From the NCBI GenBank assembly GCA_918797485.1, contig CAKKNE010000006.1, positions 1 to 64,000 of the forward strand: a stretch of DNA of 64,000 nt, read 5' to 3'. This stretch comes from Pelagomonas calceolata. Lineage: Eukaryota; Sar; Pelagophyceae; Pelagomonadales; Pelagomonadaceae. The position numbers were made by a program, and so were the translations under genes. The notes under the pieces were generated by a model. It searched no databases. It saw nothing but the letters and a program-made list of their open reading frames with translations, and was not told where the DNA came from. Each line of letters begins with the position of its first letter. Position 1 is the stretch's first letter. This document shows, one piece after another, positions 47,485 to 57,688 of the stretch.

Positions 47485-48021
47485 GGCGTGGTATTGGAAG
47501 TCGACTTGGTTTGCCTGCGCGTATGATGCGTTTTTTGCTGGACTTTTTCTCGCGGCGGGCGGCGGAGTATGTGTGGGGGGCGTACGCGGCGTGTCGCGTG
47601 CTGGGGCTGCAGTGGCGGCTCGCGAGGACGCCGCAAATTGCGAGCTAAGGCAGTCGTCTTGCCCAATGAATAGGCTAGTACGTTCGGTCGCCCAGGTGGA
47701 TCCGGAGCTATTCGGAGAGGCGCGGAAGAGCCCAGATTGCGACTGCAGGCGTAGAAACGTGCCAGGTACGGAGGCACTTTCCCGGCATCTAGTATGTCTC
47801 TCTGAGGCTGGGCCCAGCTAAAAAAACTGAACAAGCCAAAAACTCGTTGTCAGCGGTAGTTCGGCGCGCTAAGGAAGCGCACTAATAGCCGAACACGAAC
47901 GACTGCAAAAGACTGCGACAAAAGGACACAGCACGCGTAAAAAACAAGCTAAACAGAGCACTGCTAAAAAAACAGCAGCGCTACTCACACACGTAAAGAA
48001 AGGCTTCGAAAAGAGGACACA
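47485..48021. other. Divergent intergenic region, no gene seen
   Basis: A 537-bp spacer. An A-rich, low-GC tract (47880-48020) immediately precedes the HEAT gene. No gene is supported. Confidence 0.5.
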
Positions 48022-51000
48022 ATGCCTGGACGCGGCCGACGCCGCCGCTCCCGCACCCCTCCGCGGCGCTACTCCACGGAACCCCTGCGACCACAAACAG
48101 CGCCAGCAAGGACGACCACAAACCGCGCCGTCACGGCCATCGCCGAGGCGGACGTGCGCATCCCGCAAGCGCTAGCCCAAACCCAGCACCGCCGCACGAG
48201 TAGTGGAGGCTGGTTCCGGAGCTCGCGGAACCGCCCGGTCACCGCGCCGCCCGTCGCCGAGATCGTGCTGCCCACGACGACGCCCGTGGCCTCGGTCGTC
48301 ACGTCGCACTCCTTCCGACGCGAGCGCGACGGCAGCATGTCGTCCTACCCGGCGGCGACGTGCGTCGGCGGCGACCCCAACCCGGCGCTCGCCGACGCGC
48401 GCGCCGCGGCGGCGGCCGCGCCGCCGCCGGCGCCCGCCGCCGCCGCGCCGGCCCCGGCCCCGGCGTCGACGGGGCCGGCGGGCCACGTCTCGGGCGCCGA
48501 GGCCGCCCGGCTGGCGGCCGCGAGGGCTCCTCCGGCGAACCGCGGCGTCGCCCTCCCCGGGATGGCCGGCGCCGCAAATGCTCCGCCGCCGCCGCTCTCG
48601 CCGGCCACGGTCGACCGCCACGTGGCGTCGCCGCCCGCGCCTGGCGGCGGGGCGGCCGCGGCGTCGCGCGCGGCGTCGGATCTAAGGTTGGACGACGTGA
48701 TGGCCGATACGTCGGCGCCGCCGCCGCTCGCGCGATCGAACTCGGCGGCGCCGCCGCCGCTCGCGCCGATCGCGCCCGTCGCGGCGCCGCCGCTCGCCGA
48801 CGGCGCGTCGGGCCGCTGGGCCATGGCCCAGACGGTCACGCCCCCGGACAGGCCTCTGCTGTCGCCCGCGGTCACGCCCGAGACGCCGCCGCTCCTGACG
48901 CCGGCCTCCGCCGCGGCCGCCGCGCCGGCGCCGGCGCCGGCGAGGCCCGCCGCGGTCGTCAGCAGCGACGCCGCGAGCGGCGGGCCGGCGCCCGCCGCGG
49001 CAGCATCGCCCGGGACCGCCGCACGCGACCGTCCCTGGACGACGTACACCGGCGCCCTGACGCCGGGCGCCGCCTCGGCCCTGGCCGGCGCGTTCACAGA
49101 TGCGCCGGCGCCGGCGCCCGCGGCCCCGTGGTGGCGCGGCACAGCTCAGACCCCCGAAACAACCAACGGCCCGCTCACGGAGGCGCGCTGCGCGCAGCTA
49201 GCCGCGGTCGCGCGCTCGGCCGCGGCGCCGGACGCGCGGACGGGCGCGCTCACACTACTAGGAGACGCCTCAAGCGATTTGGGAAGGGCGCCCGCCGCCT
49301 CTGCGTTAGCCCTGGCCCTCCAGGGCGCGCTTTTTGCTGATGATGCGCGCGTGCGCGCCGAGGCGCTGCGGACGGCGGCCAAGTGCGGCCTCGTCGAGGT
49401 GGCGCGCAGCGTCCGGGGCGACGACGACGTGAACGTGCGGAGGGAGGCGGCCCGACTGTTGGCGGCGGGCGCCTTCGGCGACGACGACGTCTTCCGGAAC
49501 GATCATACTGCAAGGCGCACGTTTCAAAAAGTAGCTGCTTTAGCGTCGGCGCTGCGCGACAAGAGCATCGATGAGCCCGGTCTCGTGGGCCAGCTCGAGA
49601 AAGCCTTGTTAAAGACGGGCGTGCGGCACGAGCGGCTCCTGGAAGCGCCGCTCGACAGATGTTTAGAAAGGCACCCGTCGGCGGCCGTGCGCGCGGCCGC
49701 GGCGACGACCGCAGGCGCGCTGGGCTGCTGCGAATGTTTGAGGAGGCTCTGGCTCGTGCAGCCGGATCAAACCGCGACGCGCCCTGAAATCGTAACAGTG
49801 CGCGTGGCGGCCGTCAACGCGTTGGCTCGGAACGGCTCCAGTACGACAATTCGGGAGCTGGCGGCGGCGGACGACCTGGCGGAGGTCCGGAGGGCCGCCT
49901 ACGAGTGGCTCGCTAGATTAGACGACGCCGAGGGTCTCGCGGAGAGGGGCCTCGGCGACGCCGTCCCTGCACTGCGAGCGGCCGCGGCGTGTCTCCTGGC
50001 GGACGTTTTACTGAGACGCGCAGCGAACGACGCGCCGACGTGGCAGTGGCGCGCCGACGCGTTCCCGCGGCCGCCGCCGCCCGCATTTGAACACGCGCCG
50101 CGGCGCCTCGACGCCTCCGCCGCGGACGGGTTTGAAAATGCGGCCTCGGCGCTCATCCAAGCGGCGCAACGCGATGCGGAAGAGAACGTACGAGGCGCGG
50201 CCCTCGAGAGCCTCGGAAGATTAAGGTGTGTCCCCGGCGTCGCGGTCGGTTTGGAAGATGCGTCCGAGGACGCGAGGCTGCGCGCCGTCGAGCTCCTCGA
50301 GGAGCTGGCGGGCGACGAGGCCGCGGCCGCCTTAGAAAGGGCGCTGGACGACCCGTCAACAGAAGTGCGACGGCGCGCCACGGACGCGCTCGGCCGCCTC
50401 GAGGACCCGCGGGACGCGTTGTCCAGAGTGGCCGTGCGCGACGCCGATCCTCGTGTGCGGGTGATGACGGCGATTCTGTTAGGAGAGCTGAAACGCCCGC
50501 AAGCCCTGGTCGAGACGAGCCTGGCGGACCCGCTCTACGCGAGTGTCCGCGCGGCGGCGGCGTCGAGCATCGGCGGCCTCGCGGCCCAGGCAAAGGAGGG
50601 CGACGCCGACGCGGCGGCCGCTCTCGACGGTCTACCGTTGAGGCAGCTCCTCGCTTCTAGATTAGGCGACGCCGACCGTTCGGTACGAGGCGCGGCCGCG
50701 AAAGCATTGGACGTGGTGGAAGGAGGCAACTGGGCGACTATCGTGCGGGGCGATGTGAATGATGTGACGCGCATCCACCACGCGCCGGGCGCGCGGGCGA
50801 CGGCGGTCCTCGTGTCGCTGTTGTGCGACGCGGCCGAGGTCGACGACAGGGTCGCGGCCGCGGTCGCGCTCGGGGGAAGAAACTACGACGGCGCGATCCC
50901 GCCGTTGGTCGTGGACGCCTTGTGTGCCTGTTGTGCTGCTAGAGGCTCGTTACCAGCACCTCTCCGGGTGGCTTGCTTAGACGCGCTGGCAGCTTTATCG

Positions 51001-52101
51001 GTCACGGCGGCTCTAGATGGTTCCGACCAGGTCGACGTGGCCTGCGCCCACGCGCTGGAGGACGCGGAGAGTGTTGAAGTAAGACGCGCGGCGGCTTTAT
51101 GTGCCGGCGCCGCGAAATGTCTATCCAGAGGCAGATTGGTACATAGGGTCGCGGAGGATCCCGATCCCACAGTAAGAATCGCCTGCGCGCAGTCTCTTAG
51201 AGAGTTTGGAAACGATCAGGGCGCCGCCTGGGCGCTCGTCGCCGCTTTAGGAGACGGCGACGCAAGAGTGAGAGAACACGCGGCGGCCAGCTTCGACGGT
51301 TTTTGCGGAGACGCGTCGGCGGCTTTTAGATCGGCCGTCGCGCGGGCGGTCTGCGCCCGTTTGTTGGATAGAAGCGACAAGGAGGAGTCGAGCGCCACGA
51401 CCAAACGGTCGGCGGCCTGCCGCGCGCTCCGTCACCTGCACGATTTTGGGGAGTCTACCTTAGATGCTTTACATGATGCGCTAAAAAACGACAAGAACGT
51501 CTTCACGCGGCGCGAGGCGTGCCGGGCCCTTGCTGCTTTGAAACACCCCCGCTCACTACGCGCTTTAGCTGGTGCTTTACGGGATCGGCGCGACGCAGAC
51601 ATGCCCGACCTCGCAAAGGAGGCGATCCTGGGGCTGGACTATGGAAGAGGTGGCTTATTACGATCGAACGAAACGGCGCTGTTCACGGGGCCCGTCCTGA
51701 AGCGGCAGGACCGCATGGTCACGCGGACGCGGCTCAAAGCGCTCGTGTTGACGGACCAACCTAGATTATTCTACTGCGACGCCGACGGCGCGAATCCCAA
51801 GAGCTGCGACGTCGCGTCGCTGGCCGCCGACGGCGCCGACCTGTCCGTGGTCGTCGAGGGTGGGCAAGGTAGGGTGCGCCTCGCGCCGCTCTTCGGCGAC
51901 GCGCGCGAGTGGCTCGAGGCGCGCGACGCGTCGGCGCGCTCGCCCGGGGCGGCGCTCGCCGAGGCCTGGTCGGAGGCGCCGGCGTCGGCGCCCGTCGCGG
52001 AGTTTGTCAGGGAGGCGTCGGACGAGGAGGTCCCGGTCGCCGTGCCCAGTGCGTTGCCGAGCGCGCCGCCCGCTCCAACCGCTTCGGTGCCCGTGCGGTG
52101 A
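48022..52101 (+). CDS. HEAT-repeat (PBS-lyase-type) protein with long Ala/Pro-rich N-terminus
   Basis: A 1359-residue protein. The first ~370 residues are Ala/Pro-rich and disordered with Arg/Ser at the start. From about 390 to 1190 there are many short HEAT repeats with the pattern D-x-x-V-R-x-x-A-A-x-A-L-G, for example DAPTEVRRRATDALGRLEDP-like, VRGAAAKALDVVE, VREHAAASFDGFCGDAS and FTRREACRALAALKHPRSL. The last ~150 residues include RLKALVLTDQPRLFYCD, possibly PH-like. HEAT scaffolds mediate protein contacts; phycobilin-lyase HEAT proteins are one known class, but I see no evidence for lyase activity here. Partner unknown. Confidence 0.8.
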   Translation: MPGRGRRRRSRTPPRRYSTEPLRPQTAPARTTTNRAVTAIAEADVRIPQALAQTQHRRTSSGGWFRSSRNRPVTAPPVAEIVLPTTTPVASVVTSHSFRRERDGSMSSYPAATCVGGDPNPALADARAAAAAAPPPAPAAAAPAPAPASTGPAGHVSGAEAARLAAARAPPANRGVALPGMAGAANAPPPPLSPATVDRHVASPPAPGGGAAAASRAASDLRLDDVMADTSAPPPLARSNSAAPPPLAPIAPVAAPPLADGASGRWAMAQTVTPPDRPLLSPAVTPETPPLLTPASAAAAAPAPAPARPAAVVSSDAASGGPAPAAAASPGTAARDRPWTTYTGALTPGAASALAGAFTDAPAPAPAAPWWRGTAQTPETTNGPLTEARCAQLAAVARSAAAPDARTGALTLLGDASSDLGRAPAASALALALQGALFADDARVRAEALRTAAKCGLVEVARSVRGDDDVNVRREAARLLAAGAFGDDDVFRNDHTARRTFQKVAALASALRDKSIDEPGLVGQLEKALLKTGVRHERLLEAPLDRCLERHPSAAVRAAAATTAGALGCCECLRRLWLVQPDQTATRPEIVTVRVAAVNALARNGSSTTIRELAAADDLAEVRRAAYEWLARLDDAEGLAERGLGDAVPALRAAAACLLADVLLRRAANDAPTWQWRADAFPRPPPPAFEHAPRRLDASAADGFENAASALIQAAQRDAEENVRGAALESLGRLRCVPGVAVGLEDASEDARLRAVELLEELAGDEAAAALERALDDPSTEVRRRATDALGRLEDPRDALSRVAVRDADPRVRVMTAILLGELKRPQALVETSLADPLYASVRAAAASSIGGLAAQAKEGDADAAAALDGLPLRQLLASRLGDADRSVRGAAAKALDVVEGGNWATIVRGDVNDVTRIHHAPGARATAVLVSLLCDAAEVDDRVAAAVALGGRNYDGAIPPLVVDALCACCAARGSLPAPLRVACLDALAALSVTAALDGSDQVDVACAHALEDAESVEVRRAAALCAGAAKCLSRGRLVHRVAEDPDPTVRIACAQSLREFGNDQGAAWALVAALGDGDARVREHAAASFDGFCGDASAAFRSAVARAVCARLLDRSDKEESSATTKRSAACRALRHLHDFGESTLDALHDALKNDKNVFTRREACRALAALKHPRSLRALAGALRDRRDADMPDLAKEAILGLDYGRGGLLRSNETALFTGPVLKRQDRMVTRTRLKALVLTDQPRLFYCDADGANPKSCDVASLAADGADLSVVVEGGQGRVRLAPLFGDAREWLEARDASARSPGAALAEAWSEAPASAPVAEFVREASDEEVPVAVPSALPSAPPAPTASVPVR

Positions 52102-52454
52102 TGATGTCCCTTTTTATGTGTAAATTTTTGAACTGGACGTTGTCTTTCTGGATCTCCTCGTCAAAACCCGTTTTCGAGCCTTAATTGATTTTTGCTCGCG
52201 CTGCTCACGCGCGCCAGGCAGCTGTACGCGTCGTCATTTGCACAGCGCGCTTTACAGGCGCTAGCAAATTGCCAACACTCGCTGCGGAGCATCGCTGCTC
52301 GCTGCGTTAACGCACCTGCGCTGCTCATTTTTGAAACCTCGCCAGAGGCTCTGCGGCGCGCAAAGCGGTTTTCAGCCGCGACAGACTTAGAGCGAGCACC
52401 CATCACGCTTGGTCTCGATTGCAGAAAGCGGGTCAAGGCGCATAAAGCACAGCC
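52102..52454. other. Intergenic region, no gene seen
   Basis: A 353-bp spacer between tandem genes, AT-richer than its surroundings. Confidence 0.5.
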
Positions 52455-55400
52455 ATGGCCTCGGTAGTAGTAGTAGGCTCCGGCGGCCGCGAGCACGCCA
52501 TCGTCAAGGCCCTCGCGGCGAGTCCGAAAGTATCAACGGTCTTCGCCGCGCCCGGCAACGGCGGCACGGAGGCTATGGGCGGCAAGGTCCAGAACGTCGA
52601 CGTCAAACCGAAGGATGTTGCGGGATGGGCGGCCGCGCGAGGCATTAGTCTAGTGGTCGTGGGCCCGGAGCAGCCGCTCGTCGACGGCGTCTGCGACGAG
52701 TGTGCTGATAAGGGCATACCGGCCTTCGGCCCCTCGGCTCTCGCGGCGGAGATCGAGGCCAGTAAAGCGTGGTCCAAGGCCTTCATGGACCGCCACGGCC
52801 TGAAGACCGCGGCCTTCGAGACGTTTAAGAGGGAGGAGGGCGACAAGGCCCGAGACTACGTGAAGAGCTGCGGCCATTCGGTGGTCGTGAAGGCTTCTGG
52901 TTTGGCGGCGGGCAAGGGCGTGTTGGTGCCGCCGCCCAATGATATAGAAGCAGCCCTGAAAGCCGTCGACGAGATGTTCCACCCCACCAATAAAGCCTTC
53001 GGCGCGGCCGGCGACGTCGTGGTGATCGAGCAACTGTTGACGGGGCCCGAGATCTCATTATTCGCCTTTTGCGACGGCACGACGGCTCGCTGCATGCTCC
53101 CGGCCCAGGATCATAAAAGAGCCCACGATGGAGATAGAGGGCCGAACACGGGCGGCATGGGCGCGTACGCTCCCTCGCCCCAGATCTCGGCGGCGGAACT
53201 CAAGGTCGCGGAGCGCATCATGCAAGAAGCGGTCACCGGTCTGAAGAAGGAAGGGAGACCCTTCGTGGGGTGTTTGTATGGTGGGTTTATGTTGACACCA
53301 GATGGACCCTACTTGCTAGAGTTCAATGCAAGGTTCGGCGACCCGGAGACGCAGGTCGTCCTACCTTTACTGAAGTCGGACTGTTTTGAAGTGATGAGCG
53401 CGTGCGCGGCGGGCACCCTCGATTCGGTGGAAGTCGAGTGGCGCGACGCCTGCGCGTGTACGGTTGTGGTAGCGGCCGGTGGATATCCGAACAAGTACGA
53501 CAAAGGCCTAGTGATGTCGGGTGTGGACGACGCTGATTCACTACCAGGTGTCACGGTCTACCACGCTGGGACAAAGACGAAGGGCGATCAATTAGTAACG
53601 TCGGGCGGTAGAGTGGTGGCCGTGTCGTGCATCGCCCCGGAGCTCAAGGGCGCCGTCCGCGGGGCTTATGCCGGCGCGGCGCGTATTAGATTTGCGGGCG
53701 CGTTCCACAGGGGCGATATTGCCAGAAGGTGCTTGGACGCGCCCCTCAAGGTAGGCGTGTTAGGAAGCACGCGCGGTACGTCATTACAAGCCGTGCTCGA
53801 CGCTTTGTCGGGAGGTACTTTAAGGAACGTGGAGCTGGCGTGCGTCCTCTCGAACAAGAAGGACTCGGGGTTATTAGATAGGTGCCGGTCGTATTGCCCC
53901 GTCCATCATATCCCGGCGAAGAAGGGCGAGGATCGAGCGTTGTATGATAGTAAACTCACGGCCAAGCTCCTCGAGCACGGCGTCGAAGTTGTGCTGTGCG
54001 TGGGCTGGATGCGTATTTTTTCAAAGGAGTTCTGCCAGGCGTGGCGCGGCCGCTGCATTAATGTGCACCCTTCTCTCCTACCAAAGCACGGCGGGCTGAT
54101 GGACTTGGACGTTCACGCGTCCGTGCTCAAGGCAGGCGATAGTGAGACGGGCTGCACGGTCCACCTCGTCACGGAGGACGTGGATGGAGGTACCGTACTA
54201 GTACAGAAGAGTACGACAGTGGAGAAGGGCGACACTCCAGAAACTTTGAAGGGCAAGGTCCAGGCGCTCGAGGGTCCTTCACTCATCGACGCCGTCGAGG
54301 CGTTGAGAGATGGCGACGCCGGGGCGCGCTTCGCGCCGCGGCCCCGCGTCACGGAGGAGGAAGAAGTTGTAGCGAGTGGCAGTGTCCCGCTGACGTACGC
54401 GGCCGCCGGAGTCAGTATCGACGCGGGCAACGCCTTGGTCGAGCGCATCAAGCCTCTGGCCAAGGCTACCACGATCCCGGGCTGCGAGGGGAGTCTAGGT
54501 GGCTTCGGGAGCGTCTTCGACCTCGAGAAGGCGGGCTTCGGCGGCCCGGACGTGCTGCTCGTAAGTGGCACGGACGGCGTCGGCACGAAGTTGAGACTGG
54601 CGCAACGAGCCTCGTTGATCGGCGACACGCGAACGAAAGCAGACATCGCGCGCGGCCTGGGCATCGACCTGGTCGCGATGTGTGCAAATGATATTGCGAC
54701 CATGGGTGCCCAGCCGCTCTTCTTCCTCGACTACTACGCTACTGGGGCTTTAGATGTCGATGCGTGTGCATCATTAGTAGAAGGTGTAGCGGACGGCTGC
54801 GCCAAGTCGGGCTGCGCCTTGAGTGGAGGGGAAACGGCGGAGATGCCCGGCTTGTATGGAGCGGGCGACTTCGACGTCGCGGGTTTTTGCGTCGGGGCGG
54901 TTAGGAAGCGCGACTTACTTCCAAGAACGTCATCGATGCAAGCCGGCGACGTGCTGATTGGCGTGGCGTCGAGTGGTGTCCACGCGAACGGGTTTTCTTT
55001 GGTAAGGAAGGCCCTCGCGAAGTTTGCTAAACAGCAGAACACGTCCATTTTCGCATTGTTGGACGCGCCCGCTTCCAGTGTCGGTGCGGGTGGTGACGAG
55101 TCGCTCGCGTCGGTATTATTGGCGCCGACGCGGTTATACGCGTCGACGATGGGCGCGGTCCGCCAAGTACCAGGGTTGCGGGGCGCGGCCCATATCACCG
55201 GAGGCGGGTTAACCGAGAATTTGCCAAGAGTCCTGCCGGACCACCTCATGGCGAAGGTCACGCCGTGGGCGCTGCCGCCCCTGTTCGAGTGGCTGCGGCG
55301 GGCGTGCGGCGGCTTGCCCGACGACGAGTTGGTGCGGACGTTCAACGCGGGCATCGGCCTCGTCTTCGTCGTCGCTGCCTCCGACGCGGCCGCGCTGAAG

Positions 55401-55511
55401 AAGGCGTTATCGGACGCGAACGAGGGCGGCGTCGTCGACCTCGGCGTCCTCGCGGCGCGCGGCGGCGGGCCGGCGTGCGTCGTCGAGGGGAAGCTGCGGT
55501 CTTCCGCCTGA
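52455..55511 (+). CDS. Trifunctional purine biosynthesis enzyme, order PurD-PurN-PurM
   Basis: A 1018-residue cytosolic-type enzyme with no leader. Residues 1 to about 425 are glycinamide ribonucleotide synthetase (VVVGSGGREHAIVKAL, FAAPGNGGTE, PNTGGMGAYAP, ARFGDPETQVVLPLL). About 431-630 is glycinamide ribonucleotide formyltransferase (VGVLGSTRGTSLQAVLDAL, CINVHPSLLPKHGG, with the catalytic Asn-His and TEDVDGGTVLVQ). About 645-1015 is aminoimidazole ribonucleotide synthetase (YAAAGVSIDAGNALV, LVSGTDGVGTKL, CANDIATMGAQPLFFLDYYA). Together these do steps 2, 3 and 5 of purine synthesis. Animal enzymes have PurM in the middle and PurN last, so this order differs. Confidence 0.95.
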   Translation: MASVVVVGSGGREHAIVKALAASPKVSTVFAAPGNGGTEAMGGKVQNVDVKPKDVAGWAAARGISLVVVGPEQPLVDGVCDECADKGIPAFGPSALAAEIEASKAWSKAFMDRHGLKTAAFETFKREEGDKARDYVKSCGHSVVVKASGLAAGKGVLVPPPNDIEAALKAVDEMFHPTNKAFGAAGDVVVIEQLLTGPEISLFAFCDGTTARCMLPAQDHKRAHDGDRGPNTGGMGAYAPSPQISAAELKVAERIMQEAVTGLKKEGRPFVGCLYGGFMLTPDGPYLLEFNARFGDPETQVVLPLLKSDCFEVMSACAAGTLDSVEVEWRDACACTVVVAAGGYPNKYDKGLVMSGVDDADSLPGVTVYHAGTKTKGDQLVTSGGRVVAVSCIAPELKGAVRGAYAGAARIRFAGAFHRGDIARRCLDAPLKVGVLGSTRGTSLQAVLDALSGGTLRNVELACVLSNKKDSGLLDRCRSYCPVHHIPAKKGEDRALYDSKLTAKLLEHGVEVVLCVGWMRIFSKEFCQAWRGRCINVHPSLLPKHGGLMDLDVHASVLKAGDSETGCTVHLVTEDVDGGTVLVQKSTTVEKGDTPETLKGKVQALEGPSLIDAVEALRDGDAGARFAPRPRVTEEEEVVASGSVPLTYAAAGVSIDAGNALVERIKPLAKATTIPGCEGSLGGFGSVFDLEKAGFGGPDVLLVSGTDGVGTKLRLAQRASLIGDTRTKADIARGLGIDLVAMCANDIATMGAQPLFFLDYYATGALDVDACASLVEGVADGCAKSGCALSGGETAEMPGLYGAGDFDVAGFCVGAVRKRDLLPRTSSMQAGDVLIGVASSGVHANGFSLVRKALAKFAKQQNTSIFALLDAPASSVGAGGDESLASVLLAPTRLYASTMGAVRQVPGLRGAAHITGGGLTENLPRVLPDHLMAKVTPWALPPLFEWLRRACGGLPDDELVRTFNAGIGLVFVVAASDAAALKKALSDANEGGVVDLGVLAARGGGPACVVEGKLRSSA

Positions 55512-55826
55512 GCTATATCCTTGGACTCCCCCGTTTAAGGAACTTATCCGTGACCGTTGCTAGTAGAGTTGCACGCTAGCTTGCAACCGTCGCGAAGGAC
55601 AGGCCGCATATCAAGGCAAGGCTCGCACTATGGCGCCGCAAAAACCTTGCAGGTAGAGACAAGGCATCTTCGTTCCAGTAGCGGCAACCTCGCTGCACGG
55701 CGCTAGTGCACAGAGCAAGCACAGGCACTGCAAGCCTTGCTGTTGCTGTGCCTGCGGAGCGAGCTATCCGCCGTGCTAGACGCCACCGCCGCGCCGCAGC
55801 TAGACGCCGCCGCCGCGCGCAGCAAT

Positions 55827-56657
55827 ATGGCCGACCTCCGCCGCACGCGGTCGCCGCGCGAGGCCGCGGCGGCGAGTGAGGCCATGGTCGCTGGCTGCGT
55901 CGCCGGGAGCATCGGCCAGCTCGTCGGCTTTCCCCTCGACACCTTGAAGGTGCGGACGCAGCTCCAGGCGTCGCCGTCAATGGCGTTGTTCAGCGGCTGG
56001 CGCGTGCCGGTCGCGACGGCCGGGGCGATAAACTGCGCGAATTTCGGGGTCTACGACAGCGCGTGGCGCCATTTAGCAAAGGACGTGGACGATGATGTGG
56101 ATGCGCCGTCTCATGTGGTCTTCGCGGCGGGCGCGTGCGGCGGCTTTGTCATTTCTCCGGTCTCGACGGTCATTTCTCGAGTGAAAGTATTGCAACAGTC
56201 GTGCGCCTTTCCTGGTAGGGGGGTCTTCGACGTCTGTCGATCGTTGGTGGAAGGTGGAGGCATGCGTTCACTATGGTGCGGCTTTTCCGCGAACTTTTGC
56301 ATGGAGTGCTGCCGCGGGTTTTACATGCTGTTTTTTGTGGGAGCGAAGCGCTACCTCGGTGGCGAGAGCAAGGACCTGGCGTTGTGGAAGCGGTCGCTCG
56401 CGGGGGCCTTCGCGGGCGTCGCGTCGTGGGTCGTCGTCTATCCCCTTGATGTGGTGAAGACGGCCGTGCAGGCCCAGAACCCGCAGAAGGGCGAGCGGAC
56501 GTCAACTCGGGAGATGGCGCTGCGCTTATATCGGGACGGCGGCGTCGGGAGGTTTTATAGGGGGCTGGGTTTCACGGTGCTGCGGGCGGGGCCCGTCGCG
56601 GGCGTGCTGCTGCCGACGTTCGACCTGACGCTGTACTTCCTGCGGCAGCTGCGGTAA
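55827..56657 (+). CDS. Mitochondrial carrier family (SLC25) protein
   Basis: A 276-residue carrier from MADLRRTRSPREA. The repeat signatures are GFPLDTLKVRTQ, SPVSTVISRVKV (degenerate, no Pro-x-Asp/Glu) and VYPLDVVKTAVQ, with GFSANFCMECCRGFYMLFF after repeat 2. The first repeat and overall spacing resemble basic amino acid or acylcarnitine carriers (SLC25A15/20/29 group); the substrate is not certain. An upstream in-frame ATG-less region is ignored; the chosen ATG gives a normal carrier length. Confidence 0.85.
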   Translation: MADLRRTRSPREAAAASEAMVAGCVAGSIGQLVGFPLDTLKVRTQLQASPSMALFSGWRVPVATAGAINCANFGVYDSAWRHLAKDVDDDVDAPSHVVFAAGACGGFVISPVSTVISRVKVLQQSCAFPGRGVFDVCRSLVEGGGMRSLWCGFSANFCMECCRGFYMLFFVGAKRYLGGESKDLALWKRSLAGAFAGVASWVVVYPLDVVKTAVQAQNPQKGERTSTREMALRLYRDGGVGRFYRGLGFTVLRAGPVAGVLLPTFDLTLYFLRQLR

Positions 56658-56944
56658 GGTTTATTTGTGTGATTTTTTTCTCTGTCGCGTCGATGGCGTA
56701 CAGCTAGCGGCGTAGGACTCTAGTCCTTTTGTCTCTGCCTCGTTTGAGGCGTCCTCGATGTGCGCCACGCGGCTTATCGATGCTTGTCGGCTTTGATTAT
56801 AAAGTGATCTGAACAGTTCGCGACGAATAACGACGATTTACTGCTCGGCTCCAGCTGTGCGGCGAGATTATTGCAGCACCCAGCACCCAGCAGTGTGCAG
56901 CGGCGGCATTGCTGGCGCATTGGTGCATTGGCAGCACTACATGA

Positions 56945-57679
56945 ATGCGACGCCGAGGCTACGAGGTGTTTCGCAACGCCGCGTGTGCGAAGGCGTGCGC
57001 ACGCGTGCGTACGGCAGCGCTGGCAGAGGCGGCGGCGCGGCCCTGGACCGCGCGACTGCGCGAGGCGCTGAGCTCCGAGATCCGCGCCCCTTGGCGCCGA
57101 GCACACGTCGCTTTGGACTTGACCGACGACGTCAAAACTGTGCTCGCCGCTGCGACAGTTCGCGCGGCGCCGTCGTTGTTTACGGCAGGCTTAGATGATG
57201 AGTCACACCTCGTCGAGCTGTCTTGCATGATCGCGTTTCCCGGCGCGACTGAGCAAGCTGCGCACGCCGACGTGCCTCGGGATACGGAGACGCCTACGTG
57301 TACGCTCTGGGTCCTATTGCAGGACGTCGCGCTCGCATCGGGCCCGACGCACGTGTTCCCGGACGACTGCGACGCGCGGGCGCGGACCCTCGAGACGCAC
57401 GCGGCGAGACCGACGCACTACGCGCCCGACGGCGAGCCTGAGGCGGACATCGCGCCGATTGAGGCGCCCGCCACCGCCGTGGCCCTGACCGGCGCAAGCG
57501 GCGACGCCCTAGCGATGGACTGCCGGCTTGTGCACTACGGCGGTGCCAATACCTCTACCGCGCCGCGCGTGCAGCTCTCCGCGACGTTTCGGCGCGGCGA
57601 AACGAAGGGAGACGCCTTCACCTACCAGCTCCGCGACTCGCTGCCACCACTGACGCTCGGTAAGATACAAGGATATTAA
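56945..57679 (+). CDS. PhyH-like Fe(II)/2-oxoglutarate dioxygenase
   Basis: A 244-residue protein. The iron-binding facial triad is visible: AAHADVPRDTE (His-x-Asp, about residue 105) and LVHYGGANTSTAPRVQLS (distal His and 2-oxoglutarate-binding Arg, about 195-210), with TLWVLLQDVALASGPTHVFP between them, a PhyH hallmark. The family hydroxylates lipids or small molecules using Fe(II) and 2-oxoglutarate; the substrate is unknown. The N-terminus is Arg/Ala-rich and may be an organelle presequence. It converges with COX6A (9 bp between stops). Confidence 0.75.
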   Translation: MRRRGYEVFRNAACAKACARVRTAALAEAAARPWTARLREALSSEIRAPWRRAHVALDLTDDVKTVLAAATVRAAPSLFTAGLDDESHLVELSCMIAFPGATEQAAHADVPRDTETPTCTLWVLLQDVALASGPTHVFPDDCDARARTLETHAARPTHYAPDGEPEADIAPIEAPATAVALTGASGDALAMDCRLVHYGGANTSTAPRVQLSATFRRGETKGDAFTYQLRDSLPPLTLGKIQGY

Positions 57680-57688
57680 GCAGGGAAT

